From: Anthopleura xanthogrammica
Lineage: Eukaryota; Cnidaria; Anthozoa; Actiniaria; Actiniidae
DNA length: 64,000 nt
Reading direction: 5' to 3'
NCBI GenBank assembly: GCA_964019055.1
Contig: OZ025224.1
Location: forward strand, 6,323,194 to 6,387,193
Shown: positions 23,597-35,600 of the stretch, one piece after another
Numbering within the stretch: the first letter of the stretch is position 1
Layout of the letters: the number at the start of each line of letters is the position of its first letter
Notes under the pieces: model-generated
Told to the model about the DNA's origin: nothing
The model's database searches: none
The model's input: only the letters and a program-made list of their open reading frames with translations
Made by a program: the position numbers and the translations under genes

Positions 23597-23947
23597 ATGC
23601 CACCAAAAAGAGCATTTCGGAAGCCAAAAACGGCAGACGAAGAAAAAGATCTACGGGGGAGCTGTGTACCTAGATCTACTAAATATGTAAACAAATGGGC
23701 GTTTAAAATATTTTCAACATGGCAAAGTTTACGAATGAACAAGAATTCCTGTTTAGAAGAACGAAGTTTTGTGGTGGATATCACGAAAGTGCAGAGCTTG
23801 GACACAAACATAATCAACCTGAACGCGGAGTCCTTGGAGTTTTGGCTCGTGAAGTTTATTGAGGAAGTTTTTAAGGAAGATCGACAACGATATTGCGTAT
23901 TCAATAACTGTACTATTAATCTTGTAAACACAAAACCAGACAATTAA
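23597..23947 (+). CDS. Possible Crypton/ZMYM-QRICH1-type (DUF3504-like) N-terminal fragment
   Basis: A 116-codon frame starts MPPKRAFRKPKTADEEKD and includes STKYVNKWAFKIFSTWQSLR and LNAESLEFWLVKFIEEVFKED. The KYxNKWAxxxFxxWQ motif and the following 'LExWLxKFIxEVxKxD' resemble the N-terminal core of Crypton-derived tyrosine-recombinase-like proteins. The match is from memory of the pattern. The frame ends at 23945-23947 without a catalytic part, so it is a truncated copy or a first exon. Confidence 0.4.
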   Translation: MPPKRAFRKPKTADEEKDLRGSCVPRSTKYVNKWAFKIFSTWQSLRMNKNSCLEERSFVVDITKVQSLDTNIINLNAESLEFWLVKFIEEVFKEDRQRYCVFNNCTINLVNTKPDN

Positions 23948-24966
23948 TTTCTTTAAAAAACTTTACAAATGCATGTGTGTTATACAATACTTAGCTATTA
24001 GAGGGTCCTTTTTCATGATGTGCTTCTCTTAGTACTCTCTTGGCCCTTTATCAGTACACGCATATCTTAATATAAAGATTTTGAAATCTTTATATAAAGA
24101 TTTTGAAATCTTTATAAAGGACCAATAGAGTACAACAGCATGTCACGAATAAGGGCCCTGAATAACGAATAAATAATTAGCATGATTATTTGCTGTATCG
24201 TTATTCATTCGCTTTTCCTCGGGGCCGAAATCAAATCCCTCCCCGGGCTTTAAGAATGTTGAGCTATTATCAGGTATAAAATAGCATGCACGTGACGGAA
24301 TTCTTCTATTTTATTGGACCAAATGCTCATTAATTATTCATGAATTTTTGAAGATTTTGTATAACTGAAAAATATCTTTAACCTGCCATGGAATAATCTC
24401 TTTTGAAGGATCTTCAATGATCTTGTTTGACTCTAAATCTCTTCCAATCCTCAAAAATGTTATGGGCCCACTTTGAAGAATATTTGGTACTCGAAGGTAC
24501 CGAATCTACTAAAGCTTTCTCTTTCAGAGGTTTGTACCTTCCGAAAGCGCTGCATTGTCATTATGACACACGAAAAAAACAGAACATGAAAATCAAAGCA
24601 AATCTAAATAACAAAGCATTGATGTTTAACAAAGAAAGGTTTTTCAAAAGCGATAATGCCCTAATAAGTAACACGAATGTTAACTGAGCCTCCTGAGATT
24701 TCTATTCCTTACAGACATCATATTGTAATTTTATTCATAAAACACACGATATTCAAAACCTATAATGTGGCACCAGATTATACTGCAAAATAAATTTATT
24801 ATAGTCTTGAATACAAATGCTGAAAAATGCTTTTGACTCTTCATGGGTTTTAGAAGTCATGTAAAAAACTCGCATTCGTGTTTTATCGTGGATATAAACA
24901 CTCAAGCTCGTTTTTTAAATATCACTTAAAACGGTCGAAGAGAATGAGGCAGAAAAGGAATGTAAC

Positions 24967-25164
24967 TTGTATTCTTTCTATAAACCAGAGAGAAATGTAA
25001 GAGATATGAATGTTTTTGCTAGCTTAGAACCAAACGAACGGTCTCAAAGTCTGTCATCATTCGAAGTCGCACAGTGTCCATACTGTTCTTTTAAGTGTGA
25101 GTCCTTTGAACAAGGCTTTTGTAAATCGTGCGGGGGAGTTATTCCCAGAAATTACAGATGGTAA
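24967..25164 (+). CDS. Small unrecognised frame with a CxxC...CxxC zinc-ribbon pattern
   Basis: The frame of 65 codons contains AQCPYCSFKCESFEQGFC followed by KSCGG, that is two CxxC pairs spaced like a zinc ribbon. The start codon at 24967 is TTG, so this is either the last exon of a gene or a chance frame. I do not recognise the protein. Confidence 0.25.
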   Translation: MYSFYKPERNVRDMNVFASLEPNERSQSLSSFEVAQCPYCSFKCESFEQGFCKSCGGVIPRNYRW

Positions 25165-25517
25165 ATAAAGTGTGCGCTCACGGTGTTTGCCTGTGATTAG
25201 TTTGTCGCATGTCATGAGTTAGACTATTAGGAGCTAATAGGGGGTAATACTATCTAATTGTACAATTCCTATTTCACAGACGGATGAAAATCACTCTATT
25301 ATTATAATTATTCATTTATTGCTCAACTAGTCACACTAAGATGGATGTTGTTCGCAAATGTTGTAAAACTGATCACTATAATCGTTCGTTTGCTGGTAAC
25401 TTTATCGAAATAAGGTTTATATGAATGCTACACTCCTGAATTACTTGACTTATATATATTTACATCGTTAGCCATCTTACTCAATGGATAATATGATTTT
25501 GTCTCTCTTGGTCATTA

Positions 25518-25663
<146 letters not shown>

Positions 25664-25964
25664 AGAAAGATAGGCTGAATTACATAGTTAATAATTTTTA
25701 ATAATAATTTTAATAATAATAAAACTTATTAATAACAAATTACACAATCTATAACAAAACAATTTATAACTATATTCTATATATAACTATATATATCTCT
25801 AAAAGTAGCAAAAGAAACAGTACTGATAAACATCAAAAACGAGGTTAGGAGTCCTTGGCGAAAATATACCACTAGTTTCATCTAAACCTTATGATTTAGA
25901 TATAAGTTCAATATTTAAAATATATATATATATATATAATGTAAACATAGTTAATAACAATAAC

Positions 25965-26001
<37 letters not shown>

Positions 26002-26046
26002 GATAATACCACAAGGTATGAAATATATTAAGAAATATATACTAGT

Positions 26047-26520
26047 TATACAATGGTTTCGAGTGGCATACCGTGGAATATCCCACAAGTAACTTGTAGT
26101 TTCTAGTATACACACGAGCCTTTAGGCGAGTTTGTATACAAAGAAAATACAAGTGACGAGTGGGATATCCACGGTTTATTATATATCCTAGTCAAACTGG
26201 TTTTCTTATTGGTCGAGAGTACATCACGTGGAGGGAAATAAATCTCAATAACTCCCGCGCGGGTAATAAATGCACGTGATCAAAGCGTGAGAGGGGAATA
26301 AATCCAAAAATTTTCAAAATGGAGAGAAAATTTTTCTTCGTTTGACTAGAGTATATAATAAAACTCTTAATGACTGATCCCTCGGGAAATCAGTTAGTTT
26401 CGTTTCCCTCGAATCTCAATGTTTCCCGAGGCTCCGGCCGAGATTCTCGGGAAACAAAACTAACTGTTTCCTTCGGGACCAGTCATTAAGTGCTAAATGC
26501 CACTCGAAACCATTGTATAA
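26047..26520. mobile_element. MITE with internal hairpins (nested fold-back)
   Basis: The outer inverted repeat is TACAATGGTTTCGAGTGGCA at 26049 and its complement TGCCACTCGAAACCATTGTA at 26498. Inside lie two more hairpins: one at about 26070-26182 (GTGGAATATCCCAC...GTGGGATATCCAC) and one at about 26370-26490 (TAATGACTGATCCCTCGGGA...CTTCGGGACCAGTCATTA). A further independent palindrome follows at once (26526-26660). Confidence 0.7.
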
Positions 26521-26525
26521 TTATT

Positions 26526-26660
26526 TTATCCCACACCATAGAAAATACAAATGCGTAGATTCAACGCGCAGTGCATGATGGGAAGAAAGAATGAAATACC
26601 GACGAGTATACAACGGCTTTCCTGCTTTCTGATTGGCTGTATTTTTTATGGTGTGGGATA
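26526..26660. repeat. Palindromic element adjoining the nested MITE
   Basis: TTATCCCACACCATAGAAAATAC at the left is mirrored by GTATTTTTTATGGTGTGGGATAA at the right. It has no coding capacity. Confidence 0.7.
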
Positions 26661-27014
26661 AATACATATATATAAAAAACTATAATAAGACATATAATAA
26701 ACATAGTACAGCGAGTCTTAACCCTATCAACTAAAGTAGCTTAAAATGGCTCGAATTGAAACTTGATCATTTAAAAAGGAGAATCGCGATACAAAACAAA
26801 CCCGTATTGACGGCTCATAATCGCAATAAGTTATAAGAACAGCTGGCGATTGCATCACGATTGAGCACACTTAAAAAGCCGCTCGCGCGTTTTTTTAGTA
26901 ATCGCCAAGAGTTGCCATGGTTTTTAAAAGGGAATTGATATCATTCTATTATTTGTCTTCTCTTGTCTTGGCTTGGTTTTTCTGTCTTCTAATGTCTTTT
27001 CTAATATGTTTTTT

Positions 27015-27420
27015 CTTGTCTTTTCATGTCTTCTCATGTATTCTGTGGTCTTGTCTTTTCTTATCTTCTCATGTATTCTCTGGTCGTGTCTGTCCTTATC
27101 TTCTCATGTGTTCTGTGGTCTTGTCTTTTCTTTTCTTTTCATGTATTCTCTGGTCGTGTCTGTCCTTGTCTTCTCATGTATTCTCTGGTCTTGTCTTTTC
27201 TTGTCTTCTCATGTATTCTCTGGTCTTGTCTTTTCTTGTCTTCTAATGTATTCTGTGGTCTTGTCTTTTCTTGTCTTCTCATGTATTCTCTGGTCTTGTC
27301 TTTTCTTGTCTTCTCATGTATTCTCTGGTCTTGTCTTTTCTTGTCTTCTCATGTATTCTCTGGTCTTGTCTTTTCTTGTCTTCTCATGTATTCTCTGGTC
27401 TTGTCTTGTCTTGTCTTTTC
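27015..27420. repeat. 35-bp pyrimidine-rich minisatellite
   Basis: Units contain TCTCATGTATTCTCTGGTC followed by TTGTCTTTTCTTGTC and repeat about every 35 bp, roughly 11 copies. Variants early in the array have CTGTCCTTATC or TTCTGTGGTC. Frames predicted here in all plus frames are repeat artefacts. Confidence 0.85.
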
Positions 27421-28144
27421 TTTTCTTTTTTGTTTTCCCTTTATACATGTTTATAACTGAAGGACACATGCTTATATTAAAAAAAAAGAAGACTGTTTTA
27501 GAACAGAAAAGCATTAAATAGACTCGAACTTAATTAACGTAACATCTGAAAGACCGAACGAAGAGTAATTCCGTAGCCCATGACAACAACGTTCTTAAAA
27601 CAGCTTGAGAATTGTCTTTAAATCCTGAGACACACCACACTGTTTTTCACTGTGAACAGGGAGACAAGTGGATCTTGAGTATTTTATTTTCACCAAGAGT
27701 CTAAGATCGAATAAAGAAGGTAAGGATTTAGATAAATATGTGAAAAACCATTATAGTGGCGGTTTAACATATATCGATACCCTGACATATTAGCTTCATC
27801 TTATAGCTGATAGTGGGAGCTTATGATACGCACTGCTGAGCTTACAAAACATATTTGTCCCTTTAAGGAGAAAATTAATTGTTGTTTTTAGTGTATGCTG
27901 TAGTGAAAGAAGCTGCGATTTCAGAAAATCCTAAGCTTAATGTGCTAACATATTGCACTGAAATTCGCTGTTACTGTCGTGAAATGGTCATATAGGGGTG
28001 AAGATGATCACAAAATAACTTTTTAGATTCGTATGTACTGATGTTTACATTCATGCTGTATATATGATCTCATTCACTCCGTCAAAATAGCAATTTTATT
28101 TAGTCAAAATTTCATATTTTACTACCAAAATTCCCAGATTTTCT

Positions 28145-28880
28145 TCTGTCTTTATTGCCTTCCTTCCTTTCGTTCGTTTCTTTTTCTTTCCTTTTCTTTC
28201 CTTTTCGTTTCTTCGAATTTTCGATCCTTTCCTTCACCTTTTTCTTCTTTTCTTCCTTTTCTCTCTTTTTTTCTTTTGTATTTTTCTTTCTTTCTTTCTT
28301 TTTTCCTTTTTTTTTTTTTTTGCATCAAATCTTTACTTCTAATTCGAATGTTTTCTATGAGGTATTTTATAGCTTCTTTACAAAGATTGGCTTTGAAATG
28401 CCAATAATGTTTTGTCGCCCATTAATAGGATCATTAGTCGCATTGTCAAAATCGCTCATTAATTATAACAAACACTTCCTTATTGATCCAACTACATTAC
28501 CAGGAAAAAAACTATGTACTTACTGCTGTGATTCCGAACAATCAAATTTTACATGTTAACATCAAACTGAATGCCCCCGAGGCAAAACCGAAGAACAAGA
28601 AGACTTTTCGTCTCTTCTCTTCTCTGTTCTCTTCTCTGTTCTTCTCTGTTCTTCTCTTCTCTTTTCTTTTCTTCTCTTCTCTTTTCTTCTCTTCTATTGG
28701 CTTCTCTTTTCTTCTCTTCTCTTTTCTTCTCTTCTCGTTGCTTCTCTTTTCTTCTCTTCGTTTCTTTTCTCTTCTCTACTCTGCTGTTCTCTTCTCTTCT
28801 CTTCTCTTCTCTTCTCTTCTCTTCTCTTCTCTTCTCTTCTCTTCTCTTCTCTTCTCTTCTCTTTTCTTCTTTTCTTTTCT
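28145..28880. repeat. Pyrimidine-rich low complexity and (TCTCT)n
   Basis: TTTCC/TTTTC-rich DNA lies at 28145-28322. A TCTCT-type pentanucleotide array lies at 28610-28880, with its most regular part at 28795-28862. Between them is ordinary AT-rich sequence. No gene is supported here. Confidence 0.8.
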
Positions 28881-29557
28881 ATGCTTATGCTTCTTGGAGC
28901 TTGGCTAAAGTAAGAGTTTTTAGAAACTAACCTGGGGGAGATATCTCTTAAAATAATAAATGATTATAATTTCGTGGTGCTGTAAAAAGTAAGTGGACAT
29001 AAACAAACCCAATCCCAAAAAATTCTAACAGCGTTTTCAAAAAGCCAAACTTAGTCAGGTCTGTTAGCGAAAAGATCGTGCACTTTTGAGTACAAGTACC
29101 AAACTTGGCACAAATGTCCGTTGAGGCATACTAAACACATTAAGGGGTGGGTAACAAAAAAAATGTGGTCGGGAGGAGGCACGCCACACTCTGTACTAGA
29201 TGGATAAACTTTATCAAAATTTAATAATATAAAACAAAAATAATTCCTTTAAGTTTTAGCGCTAACATAGAAGTGGTGTTTAAAACAGTCAGTTTTTTTT
29301 GTTTTGTTTTTTTGTGGAAGTTGAAAAGGCTTCCTATTGTCTTTCATTAAGTTATCAAATCACAATGCCTTATTATGTCTACACTAAAATACCTGCCTGT
29401 ACGGTTTAATTAGAGTACGTGTACGAATTTGGTTTTTTGATTGTTGGCTTAATTAATTGTTAGCCAGTTTGTTCGTTTTTGTTTGTTTGCTTGGTTTGTT
29501 TTTGTTTCACTACAAATACTTATCCATTGTTCATTTATTTCCCTTTTGATACAGATA

Positions 29558-29756
29558 ATGGGTTCGTTTTCACGCTCCGTTTTGTCGACTTTGATAGTCT
29601 TTGCTTTCCTCGTCTGTCTAACCAAAGGAAAGCAATTGTACAAGGTCAATGAAGCAGGATCAAGTCCGGTCAGTTTTCATTTGTGTGGGGATCATATTCC
29701 CCTTATGCACTGGGACGTTTGCCACGGCAATGGAAAACAATCTAGTAAGAGAAACT
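29558..29756 (+). CDS. Insulin-like gene exon 1: signal peptide, B chain, start of C-peptide
   Basis: It starts at the ATG at 29558 and ends with the first base of a split Ser codon at GTAAGTAC. It encodes residues 1-66: signal peptide, B chain with both conserved cysteines (11 residues between them, Gly after the first) and the KR processing site after KQSS. It lacks the RxxxRxxI relaxin-receptor cassette, so the B chain is insulin-like rather than relaxin-like. Confidence 0.9.
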
Positions 29757-29848
29757 GTAAGTACAGTATTATCTTCTCTAAAACCTCAAAATTATCGATA
29801 ACCTGAAACAATGTTAATATCGTGGCCGATGAAAGTCAGGGCATTGTA

Positions 29849-30323
29849 TAAGCCACTTCACGGTTTCGTCCGCCATCTTGAAATTGGGGCAAACGCGCAA
29901 AATATATAGAAATCTGGATCACTTTGACTTTCCGTAACTCCGCTCCGTTTTGATGGATTTTTAAGATTTAAACTTTTTTGAAAATATATTTTCTTTGTTA
30001 CTTATACCTCTAAATATCATGTAAAAAAATGAAAAGCTTTAAATTAAGAAAATAAGATGTTTGTTTTTATAATAAAACGATGGGCACGTGAATATGAAAA
30101 ATTTGTAAAAATAAGATGAGTCGCAAAACTAGTTAAAACACCTACATTGGTTTTATTTTCAGTCCGACAACTGGTATACATGACTGCTGAAAATTGAAGT
30201 TTAAATTTTGAAAATCCATTAAAAATGAGCGGAGTTACGGGAAGTCAAAGTGATCCAGATTTCTATATATTTTGCCGCGTTTGCCTCAATTTCAAGATGG
30301 CGGACGAAACTGTGAAGTGGCTT
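29849..30323. mobile_element. Fold-back MITE in the insulin-like gene intron
   Basis: The arms 29849-29975 and 30205-30323 are reverse complements (AGCCACTTCACGGTTTCGTC, CGCCATCTTGAAATTG, ATATATAGAAATCTGGATCAC, GTAACTCCGCTC), with an AT-rich loop of about 230 bp. There is no coding capacity. Confidence 0.75.
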
Positions 30324-30566
30324 ATTGTGATTTAGCGTCAGATTTGCGGAATACCCGAGGAAAACTGAGGGAGAACTAAAAATATACCACCTCTAACCCT
30401 ATACCTCGACTCCAACTTAACCAATCTTTCACAATTGTCCTCTTTTCTCCTTTCAACTTGACCCACCATACTTTGTACTACACACAATAACCTCAGCCAA
30501 ATCTACCCTACACTACCCTACCCTAGTCTTAACAGCTAGCTTGAATCTAATTATGGTTTAATTGGA

Positions 30567-30750
30567 AGTGAGGGTGGCTTAGTGCACATGTTCTCGCCTC
30601 TCACCCCTATGGTCCTCCCGGCCGTTCAATTCTCGGACTTGGCATCCTAAGTGAGTTGAATTTCTTGGTTCTCTCCCTTGCTTCCAGAATTTTTCTCCGG
30701 GTTCTCTGGTTTTCCTCCATCCACAAAAATCAACCCTAATTCGATCTGAA
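30567..30750 (+). repeat. Diverged tRNA-derived SINE, copy 3
   Basis: It shares GAGGGTGGCTTAGTG...GCCTCTCACC and the body motifs TTGGTTCTCTCCC, TTTTTCTCCGGGTTCTC and GGTTTTCCTCC with the copies at 10649 and 60507, but with many substitutions. An older copy in the insulin-like gene intron. Confidence 0.55.
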
Positions 30751-31135
30751 TTGTGCTCCGTGGTCAGCGTGACATGAGTCGTATGGCGGCTGCGTTCGGC
30801 GTTTTTGTATGCCTTCGACTCGGCCACGTTGAGCTGCGTCCTCCGCATTTCAGCTGTTAGAGTTGAAAGACAGAAAGGATGATTAGACACTCCAAATCTT
30901 ATCTATCTATATAACCCTACCTGACACAATTGGTCCTACCTTACGTTTCACCTTACCTGCAGGTTCCGCAAACTATATATCCCATGCATGCAGCCCTACC
31001 CTATACCCCATCCTAAACACAAAATAATGAGTAAGTTAGGGGAGAGCCTCCATAGGTAACAAATTCTGTTGGGTTTCATATGTATCTACAATGTCGCAAA
31101 AGTGACATCCTTAGGTAGGACATTACAGTCAAACT

Positions 31136-31408
31136 AAGAAAACCGTGAACACCTAAAATATGCCTGGATGATGTGTTTGATCACAGCGCGGGCACGCAAA
31201 GTATTTTCCCGTTTAAAAGTTTCAAACTTCATATTTTAGTTTTATTCTCGTGAAATTAGAGATTTCTATTCGAGACAGACGGATACAGGAGAGAAGGATT
31301 CAAAACAAACTCTTTTCATGGTGGTGGGAAATATCTTTTTTAAAAGCAACGGTCTAAATAAACATTCCAGACATATTTTAGGTGTTCACGGTTTTCTTAG
31401 TTTGACTG
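31136..31408. mobile_element. Tc1/mariner-type MITE with TA target site
   Basis: The terminal inverted repeats CAGTCAAACTAAGAAAACCG and its complement bound a 273-bp element flanked by TA on both sides (31134-31135 and 31409-31410). The repeats continue for about 40 bp (GTGAACACCTAAAATATG). TA duplication with a CAG-starting end is the Tc1/mariner pattern. It lies in the insulin-like gene intron. Confidence 0.75.
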
Positions 31409-31950
31409 TAACTTATACACCAAACCCACATGATACGCAACCTAAAAGTACAACTGGAAGGAACCGGCAAAAGTTAGAGATCAAAAAATCAAGATATATA
31501 GAAAAGTGGACATTGAAAACTAGTCAGGAAATGCGACAGTACCGGATACCAAAGAGATATTAATCTATCAAGTCACGGATAGGGATGGTCTCTCTGGGGA
31601 TTCTTTCCACCTTGGCATGGCAATTGTTGAAGAATCGAATAAAAACTCATTCCAAGTAGATAGCTTATTTTGAAGTTTGGAGTTAGAGTGAATAATGAAC
31701 TCAATATTCGAATAATCAATTCGTTAATGGATTGTAGGGGGATACGCTAGCTTGAACCGTTTTGACTATAAGGCATTCCAACAGGAGCATAGCCCCCCTG
31801 GTAGGACCCCCAGGGCACATGGGTAGGGACCAAGAAAACCGGAAAAAAACCCTCGAATCAAGGGAGGGACCTCACTCTACACACATGTACATTTATACCG
31901 GTATGTACTTCTGTAGCAGCCGCACTAACTTTGAATGCTTTTTGTCACAG

Positions 31951-32057
31951 CTGATGACTTCTTAGCCGATGAACACACAGCGAATCACTACTTGAAGACA
32001 CAGTCAGGTTTTAAACGCGCTCAATATAACATAGTAGAAGAATGCTGTAAGGAAGGT
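31951..32057 (+). CDS. Insulin-like gene exon 2, part before the insertion
   Basis: It encodes the rest of the C-peptide (DDFLADEHTANHYL...), the GFKR processing site and the A chain as far as ECCKEG. The last five bases (32053-32057, AAGGT) are the left target-site duplication. Without the insertion, the next codon is Cys103 at 38887. Confidence 0.9.
32053..32057 (+). repeat. Target-site duplication AAGGT, left copy
   Basis: The five bases AAGGT immediately precede the left LTR and recur immediately after the right LTR at 38882-38886. Five bp is the usual duplication of BEL/Pao elements. It comprises the end of codon 101 and codon 102 of the insulin-like precursor. Confidence 0.95.
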
Positions 32058-32449
32058 TGTAGATTCACAGGTTCAAATACGTTTTATTTTCACATTTATT
32101 AACGACGAAAACGATTTGCTACAATTACAATACAGAAATAAATAAGTTAATACGTTAAACGAATCGAGCAAATGGAAAAGAACAAACTACAAGGAAAAAC
32201 GAAGAAAACGAATAACTTACAAGATCTGTGTTCCACTGACGGCTGACGGACTGACGAAAACTAAACTTGAATACTAATGTTTGGGACTATATATACTGAC
32301 GCTTATACGAACAATGAAACATAATAAACAAGAAAAACTAACTCAAATATGTTGACCGAAACAATAGACAAAAAACCCGCGCACGCAACAATGAACACAA
32401 AAAGCCTGAAACAATGAATTCTACAACTTACTTAATATTCGTGATTACA
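32058..32449 (-). repeat. 3' LTR of the BEL element
   Basis: It matches 38490-38881 over 392 bp with one mismatch seen. On the minus strand it holds a TATATA stretch (from 32285-32296) and AATAAA-like signals near its inner plus-strand start (TTTATT at 32075-32100). Confidence 0.95.
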
Positions 32450-32628
32450 TTCCCTCCCCAATGAACCAACTGCGTGGCGTTCATTATGATACGAGTTCTA
32501 AACACGAATAACTGGAAATTTTTGAATTCTTAAACCTAATATCAGAGTTAAATCTTAACTTTTAAATCTTAAGTTAACCAATAATAGTAGCAATGTCTAA
32601 TATATATAGTTCAATGCGTCTTCATTCT

Positions 32629-35600
32629 TTATGCATCATGTTCTAAGAAACACAGTTTTGTAATGGGTCTTGTGATGTAACTTGATCTTGTGAAGATCTT
32701 GGCTGATCGCACTAAACCATCTCTTCCGCGATTGGCTTGAACCACTCGTCCCAAGGGCCACTTGCTTCTAGGCATGTTTTCGTCTACAACCAGTACCAAA
32801 TCTCCTTCTGCTAAATTGCGTTTCGGAATCAACCACTTTTGTCTCTCTTGCAAGGTCGGAATGTATTCCTTTATCCATCTTTTCCAGAATATTTCAACAA
32901 GGTATTGAATTTGACGCCAGCGACGCTTGCAATAGTTATCCTCTTTCTTGAAAATTCCAGGTGATAGATTAGCATTGTTCCTTAACAGCAGCAAATGGTT
33001 GGGAGTCAACGGTTGCTGGTCCATTGGATCATCACTGATCGATGTCAATGGTCTACTGTTCAGAATGGCTTGCACTTCGGTTAGGACTGTCCTCAGCATT
33101 TCGTCAGATATGAGTTGTTCTCTTATCAAGGCTCTAACGATCTTGCGAATCGACCGTATAACACGTTCCCATATTCCACCCATGTGGGAAGCTGCTGGTG
33201 GGTTGAAGTGCCAGATGATGTTCTCTTGCACCAGGAAATTGTTAATTTGAGCTTGATTCTGGGCTTGTAACGATTCGCGTAGTTCTTTCTCTCCTGCGCG
33301 GAAATTGGTACCATTATCACTGTACACGACCTTTGGTTTACCTCTCAGATTTACGAAGCGTCGAAATGCATTTATAAAGGAGTCAGTGTCCAACGATTCT
33401 GCTACTTCAATGTGCACTGCTCTTGTTGTCAGGCAGGTGAATAGACATCCATAGCGCTTCACCTGTGCGCGTCTTTGTCGTACATAGAGTGGACCAAAGT
33501 AATCTATCCCAATATATGTGAATGGTGGATCGTCCGGAATTAGCCTTTCTCGTGGAAGATTCGCCATTTGTTGTTCACCTCGTACAGCATTCAGGCGTTT
33601 GCAAACAAAGCACATACCAATCACTTTGCGCACAGTCGATTTTCCCTTGATTATCCAGTAGACATTACGTAGATTTGACAGCACATAAGCCTCTCCGAGA
33701 TGACCAACATCTTGATGACAATTTCGTATGATCAAGTTTGTGACATAGCAATCACTTGGCAGGATAATTTGATGTTTCGCCTCGTAACTCAAGGGTGCGT
33801 TCTCAAGTCTTCCACCAACTCTTAGAACTCCGTCATCGTCTAGTACTGGATTCAACTTGTGTAGTGAAGTACTTGATTTTAGATGTTTCACCTTGGCTCT
33901 GGCTGGGCGACCTGTGTCTGCTAGCTTTGCGTCTTTGAGGCAATTTATCACTTCTGGGAAGTATTTCTTCTGTACATACTTTATGATCAACATTTCTGCA
34001 ACTTGAAAATCTTCTACCTCTAGTTCGCTTGTTTCGCTTGACTTGTCTTTGCTCATTAGCCAACGTTTGAATTTCAATAACCACGCAACAGCCCTTTTTA
34101 ACTTGTTCCAGGAAGAATAGTGATTTATCAATTTGTGGATCTTGTCTGCATCCGGGTTAGAAGCTGCTTGGCTGTAACACTGATTTCCTTTAACTTCTGG
34201 GTCGTCCTCAGGAACATCCTCTAACTGTATTCTGTTCGGTTCTGTAGGCCAATCGTCTTTGTTATTTTTCAGGAATCCTGGACCAGTTATCCATCTGTTT
34301 TCTTTGGACATTTGCTCAACTGTAAGTCCTCTACTTGCGTCATCTGCTGGATTAAGATCTGTAGGAACGTATCTCCACTGATGAGGTCCAGTGGTGTCGT
34401 GGATAACTGTCAGTCTATTGGCAACAAAGGTGTGAAATCTCCTTGACGTGTTTCTGATGTACTGCAGGACTGATGTTGAATCTGTCCAGAAGGTCGAGGT
34501 TTCAAGATTCATTTCCAAATCTTGCTTCAACATCTTGTCTATGTTGACGGCCAGTACTGCTGCAGACAATTCCAGCCGGGGAACTGTCATTGGTCTTATG
34601 TGAGCCAAACGTGATTTGCCCATGAGGAATGAACAATGAACTTGGTTGTCCTCATTCGTCAATCTCAGGTAGGAAACAGCTCCATAAGCAAATTGAAACG
34701 CATCAGCGAAATTGTGAATTTCAGCGGATTTTATCTTTCCAAAGGAATCTGGTTTCACACATCGTTTCACAGTTGACTGAGCAAGTTTGGGCAATTGGCC
34801 TTTCCACTTTTCCCACTGCTGACTTTCCTTCTCTCCGATAGGATCATCCCATCCAATTTGGCTCTTGCAAAGATGTTGGAGAAGTCTTTTGGCTGGCAGA
34901 ACCATAGGCACTAAGAATCCAAGTGGGTCGTACACAGAACTCGCAATGGATAAGATTCCTCTACGTGTGACGGGTTTCTCCTTTTCTTTAACATTGAATG
35001 TGAATTCGTCTGTTTGCATGTCCCATTTGAGACCTAATGTTCTTTCCACCGGTAGTCTTTCTTTGTCCAAATCCAGGTCTAAAATGGTTGACGCTCTCTC
35101 TGTTTCAGGAATGGACTCAATAACTTCAGGAACATTGCACAGCCACTTGGTTAGTCTAAAACCTCCCTTCGACAACAACTGTATAAGCTGTTTCACTAGC
35201 TGGCTTGCTTCTTCAGATGATTTCACGGACTTTAGGTAGTCATCAACGTAAAAGTTTCTTTTTACTGTGTTCACGACATTTTCTGGAAAACAGTTCTTGT
35301 TATCCTCAGCAGTCTTCTGTAAGGCGTAACTGGCACAGGCTGGTGATGAAGTGGCACCAAAGAGATGTACTTCCATGCGATGGTCCACGGCATCTTGATT
35401 CAAATCGTTGTTTGGCCACCACAGAAATCTGAATGCGTCGTAATCGCTTGGTGAAACTCTTACTTGGTGAAACATACACTCGATGTCAGCAGCTAATGCA
35501 ACTGTCTCTTGTCTGAATCTAGTCAACACTCCAACGATAGAACTCGTTAAATCAGGACCACTCAGCAATTGATCATTTAAGGACGTACCTTTGAATTTTG

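Noticed and set aside
26917..27521. Leucine- and serine-rich membrane proteins
   Set aside because: They are frames through the 35-bp pyrimidine-rich minisatellite, open in several frames at once.
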